DNA from: an uncultured Oscillospiraceae bacterium
GTDB taxonomy: Bacteria > Bacillota > Clostridia > Oscillospirales > Oscillospiraceae
Direction: 5' to 3'
Length of the DNA stretch: 27,564 nt
NCBI GenBank assembly: GCA_910583885.1
Contig: CAJUAC010000033.1
Span: 1-27,564 of the forward strand
This document shows positions 14,531-20,942 of the stretch, piece after piece (the stretch's first letter is position 1; every line of letters begins with the position of its first letter). The position numbers and the translations under genes are program-made. Below the pieces are notes generated by a model. It was not told the origin of the DNA, did no database searches, and saw only the letters and a program-made list of their open reading frames with translations.

Positions 14531-16609
14531 ATGGAAAAGAGGGGCTGTATCAAAAAAATGATATCTTTAGGGCTTTGTATGTTGCTGGTGTTGACCATGT
14601 TGCCGGCGGCAGCCCTGGCGGTGGAGACATATACCACCAGCGACGAGGGCGTAGCCCTTATTAAAGAGTACGAGGATTTCCGCGCCATGCCGTACAGCGA
14701 CGACGGCGCGTGGTACATAGGCTATGGCACCCTCTGCGACCCGGCGGACTACCCCAGCGGCGTGTCAGAGGAGAAAGCGGAGGAGCTTCTGCGGGAAGCG
14801 CTGGTGACAATGGAGGATTGGGTCAACACCCTGCTGATGGATTACAGCATCTCCGTCACCCAGTACCAGTTTGATGCCATGGTGGATCTGACCTACAACC
14901 TGGGGGCGCAGTGGATCAACCCGGAATACCGCTTCTGCTCCTACCTCATCAGCGGCATCTACCAGTACAGCGAAGCGGAGATCGTCAACGCTATCGCCAC
15001 CTGGTGCCACAAGGGGACCACGGTGATGGAGAACCTGGTGAGCCGCCGTCTGCGGGATGCGTTTCTGTTCCTGTACGGCATCTATGATAACGACGGGCCG
15101 GAGGCGTATACCTATATTCATTTTGATCCCAGCGGCGGGTCTGTGGAAAACCAGACCGTCTTCTATCCCGTGGGCGCGGCCTATGGCCAGATGCCTGTAC
15201 CCACCCTCCGGGGGCGGACTTTCCTGGGCTGGTACACCACCGGCAGCAGCGCCCCCCTCACTGGGGAGGAGCTGGCGCTGGCTCCCTTACATGTTACAGC
15301 CCAGTGGGACGCAGAGGCCCCCAGTAAGCCGGAGGTTGACCTGTCTACCTGGGTCAATCCCTACAGCGATGTCAAGGACAACGACTGGTTTTTCAGCTAT
15401 GTCCGGGAGCTGAGCGCCAAGGGGATTGTAGGCGGCTATCCTGACGGCACCTTCCAATCCGCCAAGCAGCTGACTGCCGGAGAGGCGCTGAAGCTGATTT
15501 TGGTGGCGGCTGGGTATCAGGATCCCGGCAACACCCCCAGCGGCCACTGGGCGGGGAACTATCTCGCCTTGGCAGAGAGCCTGGGGTGCGTCTATCCCGG
15601 TGAGATCACCGATCTGGACGGCCCCATCAGCCGCCTGACCATTGCCCGGATTGCTGCGGTCGCCATGAATTTGCAGCCCCGGACGGGTGCGTCGCCCTTT
15701 GCGGACATTGATGACGGCTATACCCTCGCCCTCTATGAGGAGGGCATCCTCAACGGCACCGCTGTGGGCGGCCTGCGCTATTACTACCCCAACGACGGCA
15801 TCAACCGTGCAGAGGTGTGCGCGATTGTCTCCCGCATCAGCGGCTGGGAGTACACGGAGAAGAACGACCCCGCCCTGTCCGGGTACATCCAATACCGGGA
15901 GAAAACCCTGCCACTGCTGCGCAATGTACCGGCAGCCCCCTACAATACCAACCTCTTTGTCCCGGACGGCAGCATCATGCACTACAACGATATCAACTAC
16001 ACCACGGCCATCGGCATTGACGTCTCCTCCCATCAAGGGGAGATCGACTGGCAGAAGGTGGCGGGATCGGGCGTTTCCTTCGTGATGATCCGCCTGGGCT
16101 ACCGCGGCTACGGCGAGGAAGGGAAGATCAATCTGGACCCCTATTTCCTGCAGAACATCGCCGGGGCCAAGGCTGCCGGGCTGAAGGTGGGCGCATACTT
16201 CTTCTCCCAGGCCATCAACACCCAGGAGGCTGCAGAGGAAGCTGCATTCGTCCTGGAGAATCTGGGCGGCCAGTACCTGGACTACCCGCTGGTCTACGAT
16301 TGGGAGACCATCAGCTCCAGCGGGGCCCGGACCAAGGGACTGGACAACACCACGCTGACTGACTGCGCGATCACCTTCTGTGAGACCGTGGCTATGGCGG
16401 GCTACACGCCGATGATTTACTACAACCTCCCCGTGGGGTACACCCACTACCAGCTGGACCGCTTGACGGCCTATGACGTGTGGTTTGCCCAGTACGCCTC
16501 CACGCCCAGCATGTACTACAATTACCGGATCTGGCAGTACAGTGACAGCGGGTCAATCCCTGGGATCTCCGGGAAGGTGGACATGGATCTGGCGTTTATC
16601 CCCTATTAA
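14531..16609 (+). CDS. Secreted dual-lysozyme surface protein: GH24, InlB repeat, SLH, GH25
   Basis: A 692-residue exported protein. Residues 1-30 are a signal peptide ending LPAAALA. About 35-184 is a GH24 (T4-type) lysozyme domain: EYEDFRAMPYSDDGAWYIGYGT with Glu48 and Asp57 in the catalytic places; the usual active-site Thr position is Tyr62. About 193-260 is an InlB/Listeria-Bacteroides repeat (FDPSGGSVENQTVFYPVGAAYG, FLGWYTT, VTAQWD). About 277-437 holds SLH modules: PYSDVKDNDWFFSYVRELSAKGIVGGYPDGTFQ, then two weaker copies. About 492-692 is a GH25 muramidase: IGIDVSSHQGEIDW with Asp497 and VYDWE with Asp590/Glu592. It likely binds cell-wall polymer by SLH and cuts peptidoglycan. ATG 14531 follows AAGGGG by 7 nt and gives a clean signal peptide. 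It stands alone and has its own terminator. Confidence 0.93.
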   Translation: MEKRGCIKKMISLGLCMLLVLTMLPAAALAVETYTTSDEGVALIKEYEDFRAMPYSDDGAWYIGYGTLCDPADYPSGVSEEKAEELLREALVTMEDWVNTLLMDYSISVTQYQFDAMVDLTYNLGAQWINPEYRFCSYLISGIYQYSEAEIVNAIATWCHKGTTVMENLVSRRLRDAFLFLYGIYDNDGPEAYTYIHFDPSGGSVENQTVFYPVGAAYGQMPVPTLRGRTFLGWYTTGSSAPLTGEELALAPLHVTAQWDAEAPSKPEVDLSTWVNPYSDVKDNDWFFSYVRELSAKGIVGGYPDGTFQSAKQLTAGEALKLILVAAGYQDPGNTPSGHWAGNYLALAESLGCVYPGEITDLDGPISRLTIARIAAVAMNLQPRTGASPFADIDDGYTLALYEEGILNGTAVGGLRYYYPNDGINRAEVCAIVSRISGWEYTEKNDPALSGYIQYREKTLPLLRNVPAAPYNTNLFVPDGSIMHYNDINYTTAIGIDVSSHQGEIDWQKVAGSGVSFVMIRLGYRGYGEEGKINLDPYFLQNIAGAKAAGLKVGAYFFSQAINTQEAAEEAAFVLENLGGQYLDYPLVYDWETISSSGARTKGLDNTTLTDCAITFCETVAMAGYTPMIYYNLPVGYTHYQLDRLTAYDVWFAQYASTPSMYYNYRIWQYSDSGSIPGISGKVDMDLAFIPY

Positions 16610-16625
16610 TCAGCGACTATGCCGG

Positions 16626-16665
16626 AGAGGGCTTGGCTGTTTGGCAGCCAAGCCCTCTGTTTTTT
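16626..16665 (+). terminator. Intrinsic terminator of the dual-lysozyme gene
   Basis: A 14-bp perfect stem AGAGGGCTTGGCTG / CAGCCAAGCCCTCT (16626-16639, 16645-16658), 5-nt loop, then GTTTTTT. Textbook. Confidence 0.95.
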
Positions 16666-16689
16666 AGATTTATTAGTTATTTCTGCAAT

Positions 16690-17592
16690 TTATATTAAAT
16701 TGTGGAACGATTCTGGATCCTTAATCAATTTTGACCATAACATTTTCATCATAATAGCATCTGTAGATTCTTCCTTTTTTACATTATTTAAACTGGTTTG
16801 CATGATTGCTTGAATAGTTTCTGTATCTTTTTTGCTAATTTGCTCTTTTAACTCAGAAATAGAATCCTGAATTTGATATAACATAGTAAGAATGCCTTGA
16901 GGAAATATTTGCCTGCTTTGTTCTTCATCTTGTCCTAATGTATCCTCATGAATTTCAAAAGAAAATGTTCCTACTGTTTGCTCCAAACGCTTTTTTGTTT
17001 CCTCTACATTATCCAAATCAGTCAAATCATATTCAAAAGTTCTTATGGTATTTACATCAAACGGTATGCTCTCTCCTTTCTTTTTAAGATGAATGATAGG
17101 TCTGTTCGTACATTTTCTATAACCTATTTCATAGAATACATTTGGGTTATGGCTAGAAATATCAGCTATGACAAGCTCTGATGATAAAAGTTTATCAATA
17201 ATAGTTTGTGTAATGGAATCTGAATCGTTAATTTGGTCTACACGTACTGCTTCGAAGCCACAGCGTTCACAAACAGGGCTAATAATATACTTGAACAGCT
17301 TGTCCGCGTTGATTCTTGTTTCACTTCCTACATCTCCAATGGGAGATACTACAAAACAGGTTTTCATAAAAGATTCCCCCTCTTGATGTGGGTTTATTAC
17401 ATAAATTCCCCGATCGATCCTTTTGATAAATTTATTTCTAAGTAATGTGTTTATCGAACCGGAAAACTGTCCTTCTGAATAATCAGAAATTCCACCTTGC
17501 TCTAGGAAACTTTTTATTTCTTGAACAGTATGCGAACAGCCGTCTGCAAGAAGATCTGCAATTTTTTCTTGTATTCTTGCACTTGTTGTCAT
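16690..17592 (-). CDS. Winged-helix plus deoxyribosyltransferase/TIR-like protein, AT-rich
   Basis: A 300-residue cytoplasmic protein of unknown role. Residues 1-68 look like a winged helix (SARIQEKIADLLADGCSHTVQEIKSFLE; SGSINTLLRNKFIKRIDRGIYVI). Residues 77-205 have the fold pattern of nucleoside 2-deoxyribosyltransferase/TIR-like domains: KTCFVVSPIGD, RINADKLFKYIISPV, GFEAVRVDQI, SSELVIADISSHNPNVFYEIGYR with a conserved Glu155 in the catalytic place, PIIHLKKKGESIPFD and IRTFEYDL. Residues about 234-273 are predicted helical, perhaps coiled coil. Such domains bind or split NAD or nucleotides and occur in bacterial immune effectors; that role here is inference. Base use is far more AT-rich than all neighbours, suggesting transfer. 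ATG 17592 follows AAAGGAG by 8 nt; a TTG farther upstream is the -35 box. Confidence 0.75.
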   Translation of the reverse strand: MTTSARIQEKIADLLADGCSHTVQEIKSFLEQGGISDYSEGQFSGSINTLLRNKFIKRIDRGIYVINPHQEGESFMKTCFVVSPIGDVGSETRINADKLFKYIISPVCERCGFEAVRVDQINDSDSITQTIIDKLLSSELVIADISSHNPNVFYEIGYRKCTNRPIIHLKKKGESIPFDVNTIRTFEYDLTDLDNVEETKKRLEQTVGTFSFEIHEDTLGQDEEQSRQIFPQGILTMLYQIQDSISELKEQISKKDTETIQAIMQTSLNNVKKEESTDAIMMKMLWSKLIKDPESFHNLI

Positions 17593-17615
17593 GTGCTCAC
17601 GCTCCTTTCTATTGT

Positions 17616-17643
17616 ATTTTATCATATTTCCTGTATAAGTCAA
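17616..17643 (-). promoter_or_regulatory. Sigma-A promoter of the winged-helix/TIR-like gene
   Basis: On the minus strand TTGACT (17638-17643), 16 nt, TAAAAT (17616-17621) with an extended TGA before it. The leader would be short, about 15-20 nt to the ribosome site and ATG 17592. The gene is thus a single transcription unit. Confidence 0.75.
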
Positions 17644-17768
17644 TACAATATTGCAATTTTGCGAGTGAAAATAAAAATATTGTTGTACTTAGTTGCAAGT
17701 AAAACTATAAAATAAAAATTTATAGAATAGTATTGTATCCTTTCCAGAATTTAAGTCCAAATAACAAC

Positions 17769-17790
17769 GGCACAGCTCAAAGACTGTGCC
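17769..17790. other. Short hairpin in the AT-rich spacer
   Basis: GGCACAG (17769-17775) pairs with CTGTGCC (17784-17790) around an 8-nt loop. It is a GC-rich stem in an AT-rich spacer between the acquired gene and tRNA-Ser. It has no clear T-run on either strand; function unknown. Confidence 0.4.
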
Positions 17791-17820
17791 AAATCCATAA
17801 GATTATTGTAAATATGCGCT

Positions 17821-17885
17821 AAAAAATGAAAAAAGTTGACAAATTCTGAAACCTAAAAGGAATAGGTTTCAGAATTTGTCAACTT
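17821..17885 (-). terminator. 23-bp perfect hairpin downstream of tRNA-Ser, likely terminator
   Basis: 17833-17855 (AAGTTGACAAATTCTGAAAC...) pairs without error with 17863-17885 around a 7-nt loop. Read on the minus strand it starts 5 nt after the tRNA CCA end and is followed by TTTTCATTTTTT, so it can end the tRNA transcript. It is longer and richer in A/T than a usual terminator, so an origin as an element end is also possible. Confidence 0.7.
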
Positions 17886-17889
17886 ATCA

Positions 17890-17981
17890 TGGCGGAGATG
17901 GAGAGATTCGAACTCTCGATACCCTTTTGGGGTATACACGATTTCCAATCGTGCGCGCTCGACCAGCTACGCGACATCTCC
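17890..17981 (-). tRNA. tRNA-Ser (anticodon GGA)
   Basis: A 92-nt tRNA with encoded CCA. The acceptor stem GGAGATG/CATCTCC, discriminator G and CCA are visible. The anticodon stem CACGA/TCGTG holds the loop TTGGAAA, giving anticodon GGA, which reads UCC/UCU. The long variable arm (TACCC-CAAAA-GGGTA) and T arm GAGAG-TTCGAAT-CTCTC are typical of bacterial serine tRNAs. Its 3' end faces the AT-rich island. Confidence 0.97.
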
Positions 17982-18039
17982 ACATAGTTGCCCGGCTCTC
18001 ACAGCCTATCTCATTGTTTGTTGCTTAACAGCATAGACT

Positions 18040-18068
18040 ATTATATCCGCATCCTCCGAGAAAGTCAA
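18040..18068 (-). promoter_or_regulatory. Sigma-A promoter of tRNA-Ser
   Basis: On the minus strand TTGACT (18063-18068), 17 nt, perfect TATAAT (18040-18045), about 58 nt before the mature tRNA 5' end. Confidence 0.88.
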
Positions 18069-18111
18069 GAGAAAATTCTCAGTTTTTCCTAAAATTTTGC
18101 AGGGAAATACA

Positions 18112-18142
18112 GGCCCCGGCCGCTTGCCAGCAGGCCGGGGCC
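18112..18142 (-). terminator. Terminator of the 56-aa gene
   Basis: A 10-bp GC stem GGCCCCGGCC / GGCCGGGGCC (18112-18121, 18133-18142) with an 11-nt loop, just behind the stop codon; the minus-strand tail TGTATTTCC is weak. Confidence 0.65.
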
Positions 18143-18154
18143 CCGGGCGCTATC

Positions 18155-18325
18155 TCAGCGCCCCATGGTGTGCTTCACAGAGGCAGCGGCACTGTCCACC
18201 GCGTTTGTGACCGTCTGCATCGCCTTGCCGGCAGGTGTCTTTTTAACGCAGGTCGTATGCAGTGCCAGATCAGCCGCAGCACCGGCCGCAGCGCCCAGCA
18301 GCATACCCTTTACAAAACCGTTCAT
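18155..18325 (-). CDS. Small hypothetical protein, 56 aa
   Basis: A 56-residue protein beginning MNGFVKGMLLGAAAGAAADLALH, a glycine/alanine-rich segment that could be a short membrane helix, then a Lys/Ala/Val tail (KTPAGKAMQTVTNAVDSAAASVKHTMGR) that looks amphipathic. This resembles YtxH-like small envelope proteins in outline only. A strong AGGAGG lies 8 nt before ATG 18325, and a GC-rich terminator follows, which supports a real gene. The longer frame to 18367 would start before the ribosome site and is not chosen. It is divergent from the phosphatase-acetyltransferase gene. No function is assigned. Confidence 0.75.
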   Translation of the reverse strand: MNGFVKGMLLGAAAGAAADLALHTTCVKKTPAGKAMQTVTNAVDSAAASVKHTMGR

Positions 18326-18401
18326 TGTACATTCCTCCTCTCGTCCGCCCATAGTATATCCGGCCATGTCAAAATTAAGCGCCCATGCCCCATCATTTCA
18401 T

Positions 18402-18430
18402 TTGCTAATTGCTGTCATATCCTTTATAAT
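18402..18430 (+). promoter_or_regulatory. Sigma-A promoter of the phosphatase-acetyltransferase gene
   Basis: TTGCTA (18402-18407), 17 nt, perfect TATAAT (18425-18430), about 65 nt before the ATG at 18495. Confidence 0.78.
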
Positions 18431-18494
18431 AGTGTCAAGAAAAGGAGAGCCTGCTGAGGCCGGCTTATTGTACAGATAGGAGGTATCATTCACC

Positions 18495-19493
18495 ATGACC
18501 ACCAAAATTTTCCTGATCCGCCACGCTGAGGCGGAAGGGAACCTGTTCCGCATTGCCCACGGGCAGTATGACAGTATCATCACACCCAGAGGCTATCAGC
18601 AGCTGGCCTACTTGCAAGAACGTTTTGCTGGGGAGAGGATCGACGCCGTATACGGCAGTGACCTGACCCGTACCCGGATCACCGCTTCTGCCGTCTATGT
18701 CCCCAAGGGCCTGGCCTTCCACCCCCTGCCCTTGCTGCGGGAAATCCGGCTGGGTGCCTGGGAACAGAAAACCTGGGGGGAGATCCTGCGGATAGACCAG
18801 CAGATGTACATCGATTTCAACCGGCGTCCTGACCTCTGGCATGTCGAAGGGGCGGAGACCTTTGCCCAGGTCCGGGACCGGATGCTCGCCGGGATCCGGC
18901 AGATCGCGGCAGAGCATCCCGGTGAGACAGTGGCGGCCACCAGCCACGGGGCCGCGCTGCGCACCTTGCTGGGCACGCTCCAGGGGATGGACTTGGAGGG
19001 GATCGGCACAACCGGCCACGGCGACAATACCGCTGTGTCCCTCCTGGAGATCGAGGGGGAGACGGTACGCGTTGTGTTCCGGGACGACGCATCCCATATC
19101 CCTGCCAGCGCATCTACCTTTGGCCGCCAGAGCTGGCACAAAAGCGACGCAGCGACAGAACCGGGGCTCTGGTTCCGGCCCACTGGCGGGGGGCTGGAAG
19201 CCCTTTTACATGAGGAGGTTGTGGGGAAGGTCTCGATGGCCCTGGAGCCGGAAAGTGTGCGGATTACTGCATACGAGATCCTGCCTGCCATGCGGGGCCG
19301 CGGTTACGGCGTACAGATGCTGGGACAGGCTGTGCAGTATGCCCGCTCCCAAAACAGGGAGACCCTCGTTTTACGCTGTGACCAGGCGCTGTCCGGATAT
19401 TTTGCCCAGTACGGGTTCACCCGCACCGAGGGGGATGGGATGGCGATGGATCTCCGGCGCATTATCCGGGATATCCCGCAATGTGAGCGATAG
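18495..19493 (+). CDS. Histidine phosphatase fused to GNAT acetyltransferase
   Basis: A 332-residue two-domain protein. Residues 1-205 are a histidine (phosphoglycerate mutase-like) phosphatase: FLIRHAEAEGN with the phospho-accepting His10, YGSDLTRTRITASAV, LLREIRLGAWE with the acid Glu, and AATSHGAALRTLL with the second catalytic His. Residues about 225-325 resemble a GNAT fold with EILPAMRGRGYGVQMLGQAVQYA, the acetyl-CoA pyrophosphate loop, and YFAQYGFTRTEGDGMAMDL as the usual C-terminal strand; the N-terminal strands of this domain are short. Phosphatases of this kind act on small phosphorylated metabolites. The joint substrate is unknown. AGGAGG lies 11 nt before the ATG. The gene is monocistronic, upstream of the rpsF promoter. 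Confidence 0.88.
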   Translation: MTTKIFLIRHAEAEGNLFRIAHGQYDSIITPRGYQQLAYLQERFAGERIDAVYGSDLTRTRITASAVYVPKGLAFHPLPLLREIRLGAWEQKTWGEILRIDQQMYIDFNRRPDLWHVEGAETFAQVRDRMLAGIRQIAAEHPGETVAATSHGAALRTLLGTLQGMDLEGIGTTGHGDNTAVSLLEIEGETVRVVFRDDASHIPASASTFGRQSWHKSDAATEPGLWFRPTGGGLEALLHEEVVGKVSMALEPESVRITAYEILPAMRGRGYGVQMLGQAVQYARSQNRETLVLRCDQALSGYFAQYGFTRTEGDGMAMDLRRIIRDIPQCER

Positions 19494-19620
19494 GCTGCTG
19501 GTGGACAGCCTGGCATAAAGAGGGCAGGCGGCAAGAGCCGCTGGATCCCCCGGCGGTCCTCCGTCCCGCGCGCCTATTGATGCTCTTATAGCAAATTAGC
19601 AAAAAAACCGACAAAAGAGC

Positions 19621-19648
19621 TTGACTTTTCCAGATTATCCAGTATAAT
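19621..19648 (+). promoter_or_regulatory. Sigma-A promoter of rpsF-ssb-rpsR
   Basis: TTGACT (19621-19626), 16 nt, perfect TATAAT (19643-19648). Transcription should start near 19655, where a 7-bp hairpin begins. Confidence 0.88.
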
Positions 19649-19654
19649 AATAAG

Positions 19655-19699
19655 GCCTGTGTTTCACAGGCATATCCTTGCTCCCATCGGTAATGGGGG
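19655..19699 (+). promoter_or_regulatory. Structured leader of the rpsF operon
   Basis: Two hairpins follow each other in the 5' leader: GCCTGTG/CACAGGC (19655-19661, 19665-19671) with a 3-nt loop, and CTCCCAT/ATGGGGG (19681-19687, 19693-19699, one G-U pair) with loop CGGTA. rpsF leaders of many bacteria bind the S6:S18 complex for feedback control. I cannot confirm the conserved CCG-containing motif here, so autoregulation is an inference. Confidence 0.4.
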
Positions 19700-19725
19700 C
19701 CATCAGTCCAAAAGGAGGTGCAACT

Positions 19726-20022
19726 ATGGCAAAGATTACTGAAAACTACGAAGTCGTGTATATCATCGACCCCGCTGTGGGCGAGGAGGCTGTTGCCGCC
19801 ACTGTTGAAAAGTTCAAGGCGCTGGCTGAGCAGCACAGCTCTTCTGTAGAGGTCGAGGAGTGGGGCAAGCGCAGGCTGGCCTACGCCATCGATTACAAGA
19901 CCGAGGGGTACTACGTCCTCATGTCCTTCTCCAGTAACCCCGCTTTCCCCCGGGAGCTGGACCGTGTCCTGGGCATTACTGACGGGATCCTGCGCTCCAT
20001 GATCGTCTGCAGGGGCGAGTAA
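19726..20022 (+). CDS. rpsF: 30S ribosomal protein S6
   Basis: A 98-residue S6: ENYEVVYIIDPAVGEE, EVEEWGKRRLAYAIDYKTEGYYVLMSF, ELDRVLGITDGILRSMIV are the normal motifs. S6 binds S18 on the platform of the small subunit. AAAGGAGG lies 7 nt before ATG 19726; an upstream ATG in frame at 19678 would place leader hairpins in the coding region and is rejected. First gene of the conserved rpsF-ssb-rpsR operon, with ssb 13 nt behind. Confidence 0.98.
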   Translation: MAKITENYEVVYIIDPAVGEEAVAATVEKFKALAEQHSSSVEVEEWGKRRLAYAIDYKTEGYYVLMSFSSNPAFPRELDRVLGITDGILRSMIVCRGE

Positions 20023-20035
20023 GGGGGAGCATCAC

Positions 20036-20545
20036 ATGTTAAACCGCATTGTTATCATGGGCCGCCTCGTAAGGGATCCTGAGCTGCGTACCACGCAGTC
20101 CGGTATCTCCGTGACCAGCTTCACGATTGCCGTGGATCGGGATTTTAAGAACCGGGACTCCGGGGAGAAGAATACCGATTTTATTGACGTGGTGGCTTGG
20201 CGGCAGACGGCGGAATTTGTCTGCAAGTACTTCGCCAAGGGCCGTATGGCTGTGGCGGAGGGCCGTCTCCAGATCCGGGACTGGAAGGATCGGGACGGCA
20301 ATAGCCGCCGCACTGCCGAGGTAGTGGCGGATAATGTCTATTTCGGTGACAGCAAGCGCGACAGCGCCGGCGGTGATTACGGTTCACCGCCCCCCTACGG
20401 GATGCCCACCTCCTATGGCGGCGGTGCATCGCCCTCTTACGGTGGGAGCCCTGCCCCTGCCGGCGGAGGGGAGTATGGCGGCCCGGCTGCTGAGAGCGGC
20501 GGCTTTGCTGATATTGACGACCAGGACGGCGATCTGCCGTTTTAA
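20036..20545 (+). CDS. ssb: Single-stranded DNA-binding protein
   Basis: A 169-residue SSB. Residues 1-105 are the OB fold: MLNRIVIMGRLVRDPELRTTQSGISVTSFTIAVDRDF, DFIDVVAWRQTAEFVCKYFAKGRMAVAEGRLQIRDWKDRDGN. Residues 110-155 form a Gly/Ser/Pro/Tyr-rich flexible tail, and the acidic tip DIDDQDGDLPF recruits replication and repair partners. It works as a tetramer coating single-stranded DNA. GGGGGAG precedes the ATG. Position between rpsF and rpsR is the standard Firmicute arrangement and marks it as the housekeeping copy. Confidence 0.98.
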   Translation: MLNRIVIMGRLVRDPELRTTQSGISVTSFTIAVDRDFKNRDSGEKNTDFIDVVAWRQTAEFVCKYFAKGRMAVAEGRLQIRDWKDRDGNSRRTAEVVADNVYFGDSKRDSAGGDYGSPPPYGMPTSYGGGASPSYGGSPAPAGGGEYGGPAAESGGFADIDDQDGDLPF

Positions 20546-20590
20546 CTGCGCGGCCTTCGCCGCGACATTCTGACAGGAGGAAATCGTACC

Positions 20591-20845
20591 ATGGCTATGG
20601 AACGTGAAAACCGGCCCGCCCGCTCCGGTGCGCCCCGCAAGCGGAAGAAGGTTTGCCAGTTCTGCGTGGATAAGTGTGAGCACATCGACTATAAGGACGC
20701 CGCGAAGCTGCGCCGCTTTATTTCCGAGCGCTCCAAGATCCTGCCCCGCAGGACCACCGGCACCTGCGCCATGCATCAGCGCCAGCTGACGGAGGCCATC
20801 AAGAGGGCCCGCCAGATCGCCCTGTTGCCCTACGTGACCGAGTAA
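20591..20845 (+). CDS. rpsR: 30S ribosomal protein S18, cysteine-containing form
   Basis: An 84-residue S18: KVCQFCVDKCEHIDYKDAAKLRRFISERSKILPRRTTGTCAMHQRQLTEAIKRARQIALLPY. It has the N-terminal Cys motif CxxCxxxC plus a Cys in GTCAMHQ, the zinc-binding form, so the cell may not need a zinc-free paralogue under normal zinc supply. AGGAGG lies 8 nt before the ATG. Last gene of the operon, followed by a strong terminator. Confidence 0.98.
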   Translation: MAMERENRPARSGAPRKRKKVCQFCVDKCEHIDYKDAAKLRRFISERSKILPRRTTGTCAMHQRQLTEAIKRARQIALLPYVTE

Positions 20846-20857
20846 TCCGGAAAAAGC

Positions 20858-20894
20858 AAGCCCACCCGTCCGCACTGCGGATGGGTGGGCTTTT
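20858..20894. terminator. Bidirectional terminator between rpsR and yvcK
   Basis: A 15-bp stem with one G-T pair (20859-20873 with 20877-20891, core GCCCACCC) and a 3-nt loop. The plus strand runs into TTTTATG and the minus strand into GCTTTTTCC, so it serves both the rpsF operon and the convergent murB operon. Confidence 0.92.
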
Positions 20895-20942
20895 ATGTAC
20901 CCCCTGGCGGCGGCATCTGCTCTGCATGAGAAAGGGGCGGCC

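Noticed and set aside
16618..16630. ATGCCGGAGAGG resembles ATGGCGGAGATGG at the tRNA-Ser 3' end (17889-17901) and could be an att repeat bordering the AT-rich island.
   Set aside because: Only about 10 matching bases and it is part of the lysozyme terminator stem, so chance is more likely. No integrase is present.
19492..19545. Small stems (AGGCTG/CAGCCT and GCGGC/GCCGC) behind the phosphatase-acetyltransferase gene as terminator.
   Set aside because: Short stems without T-runs; not enough to call a terminator.
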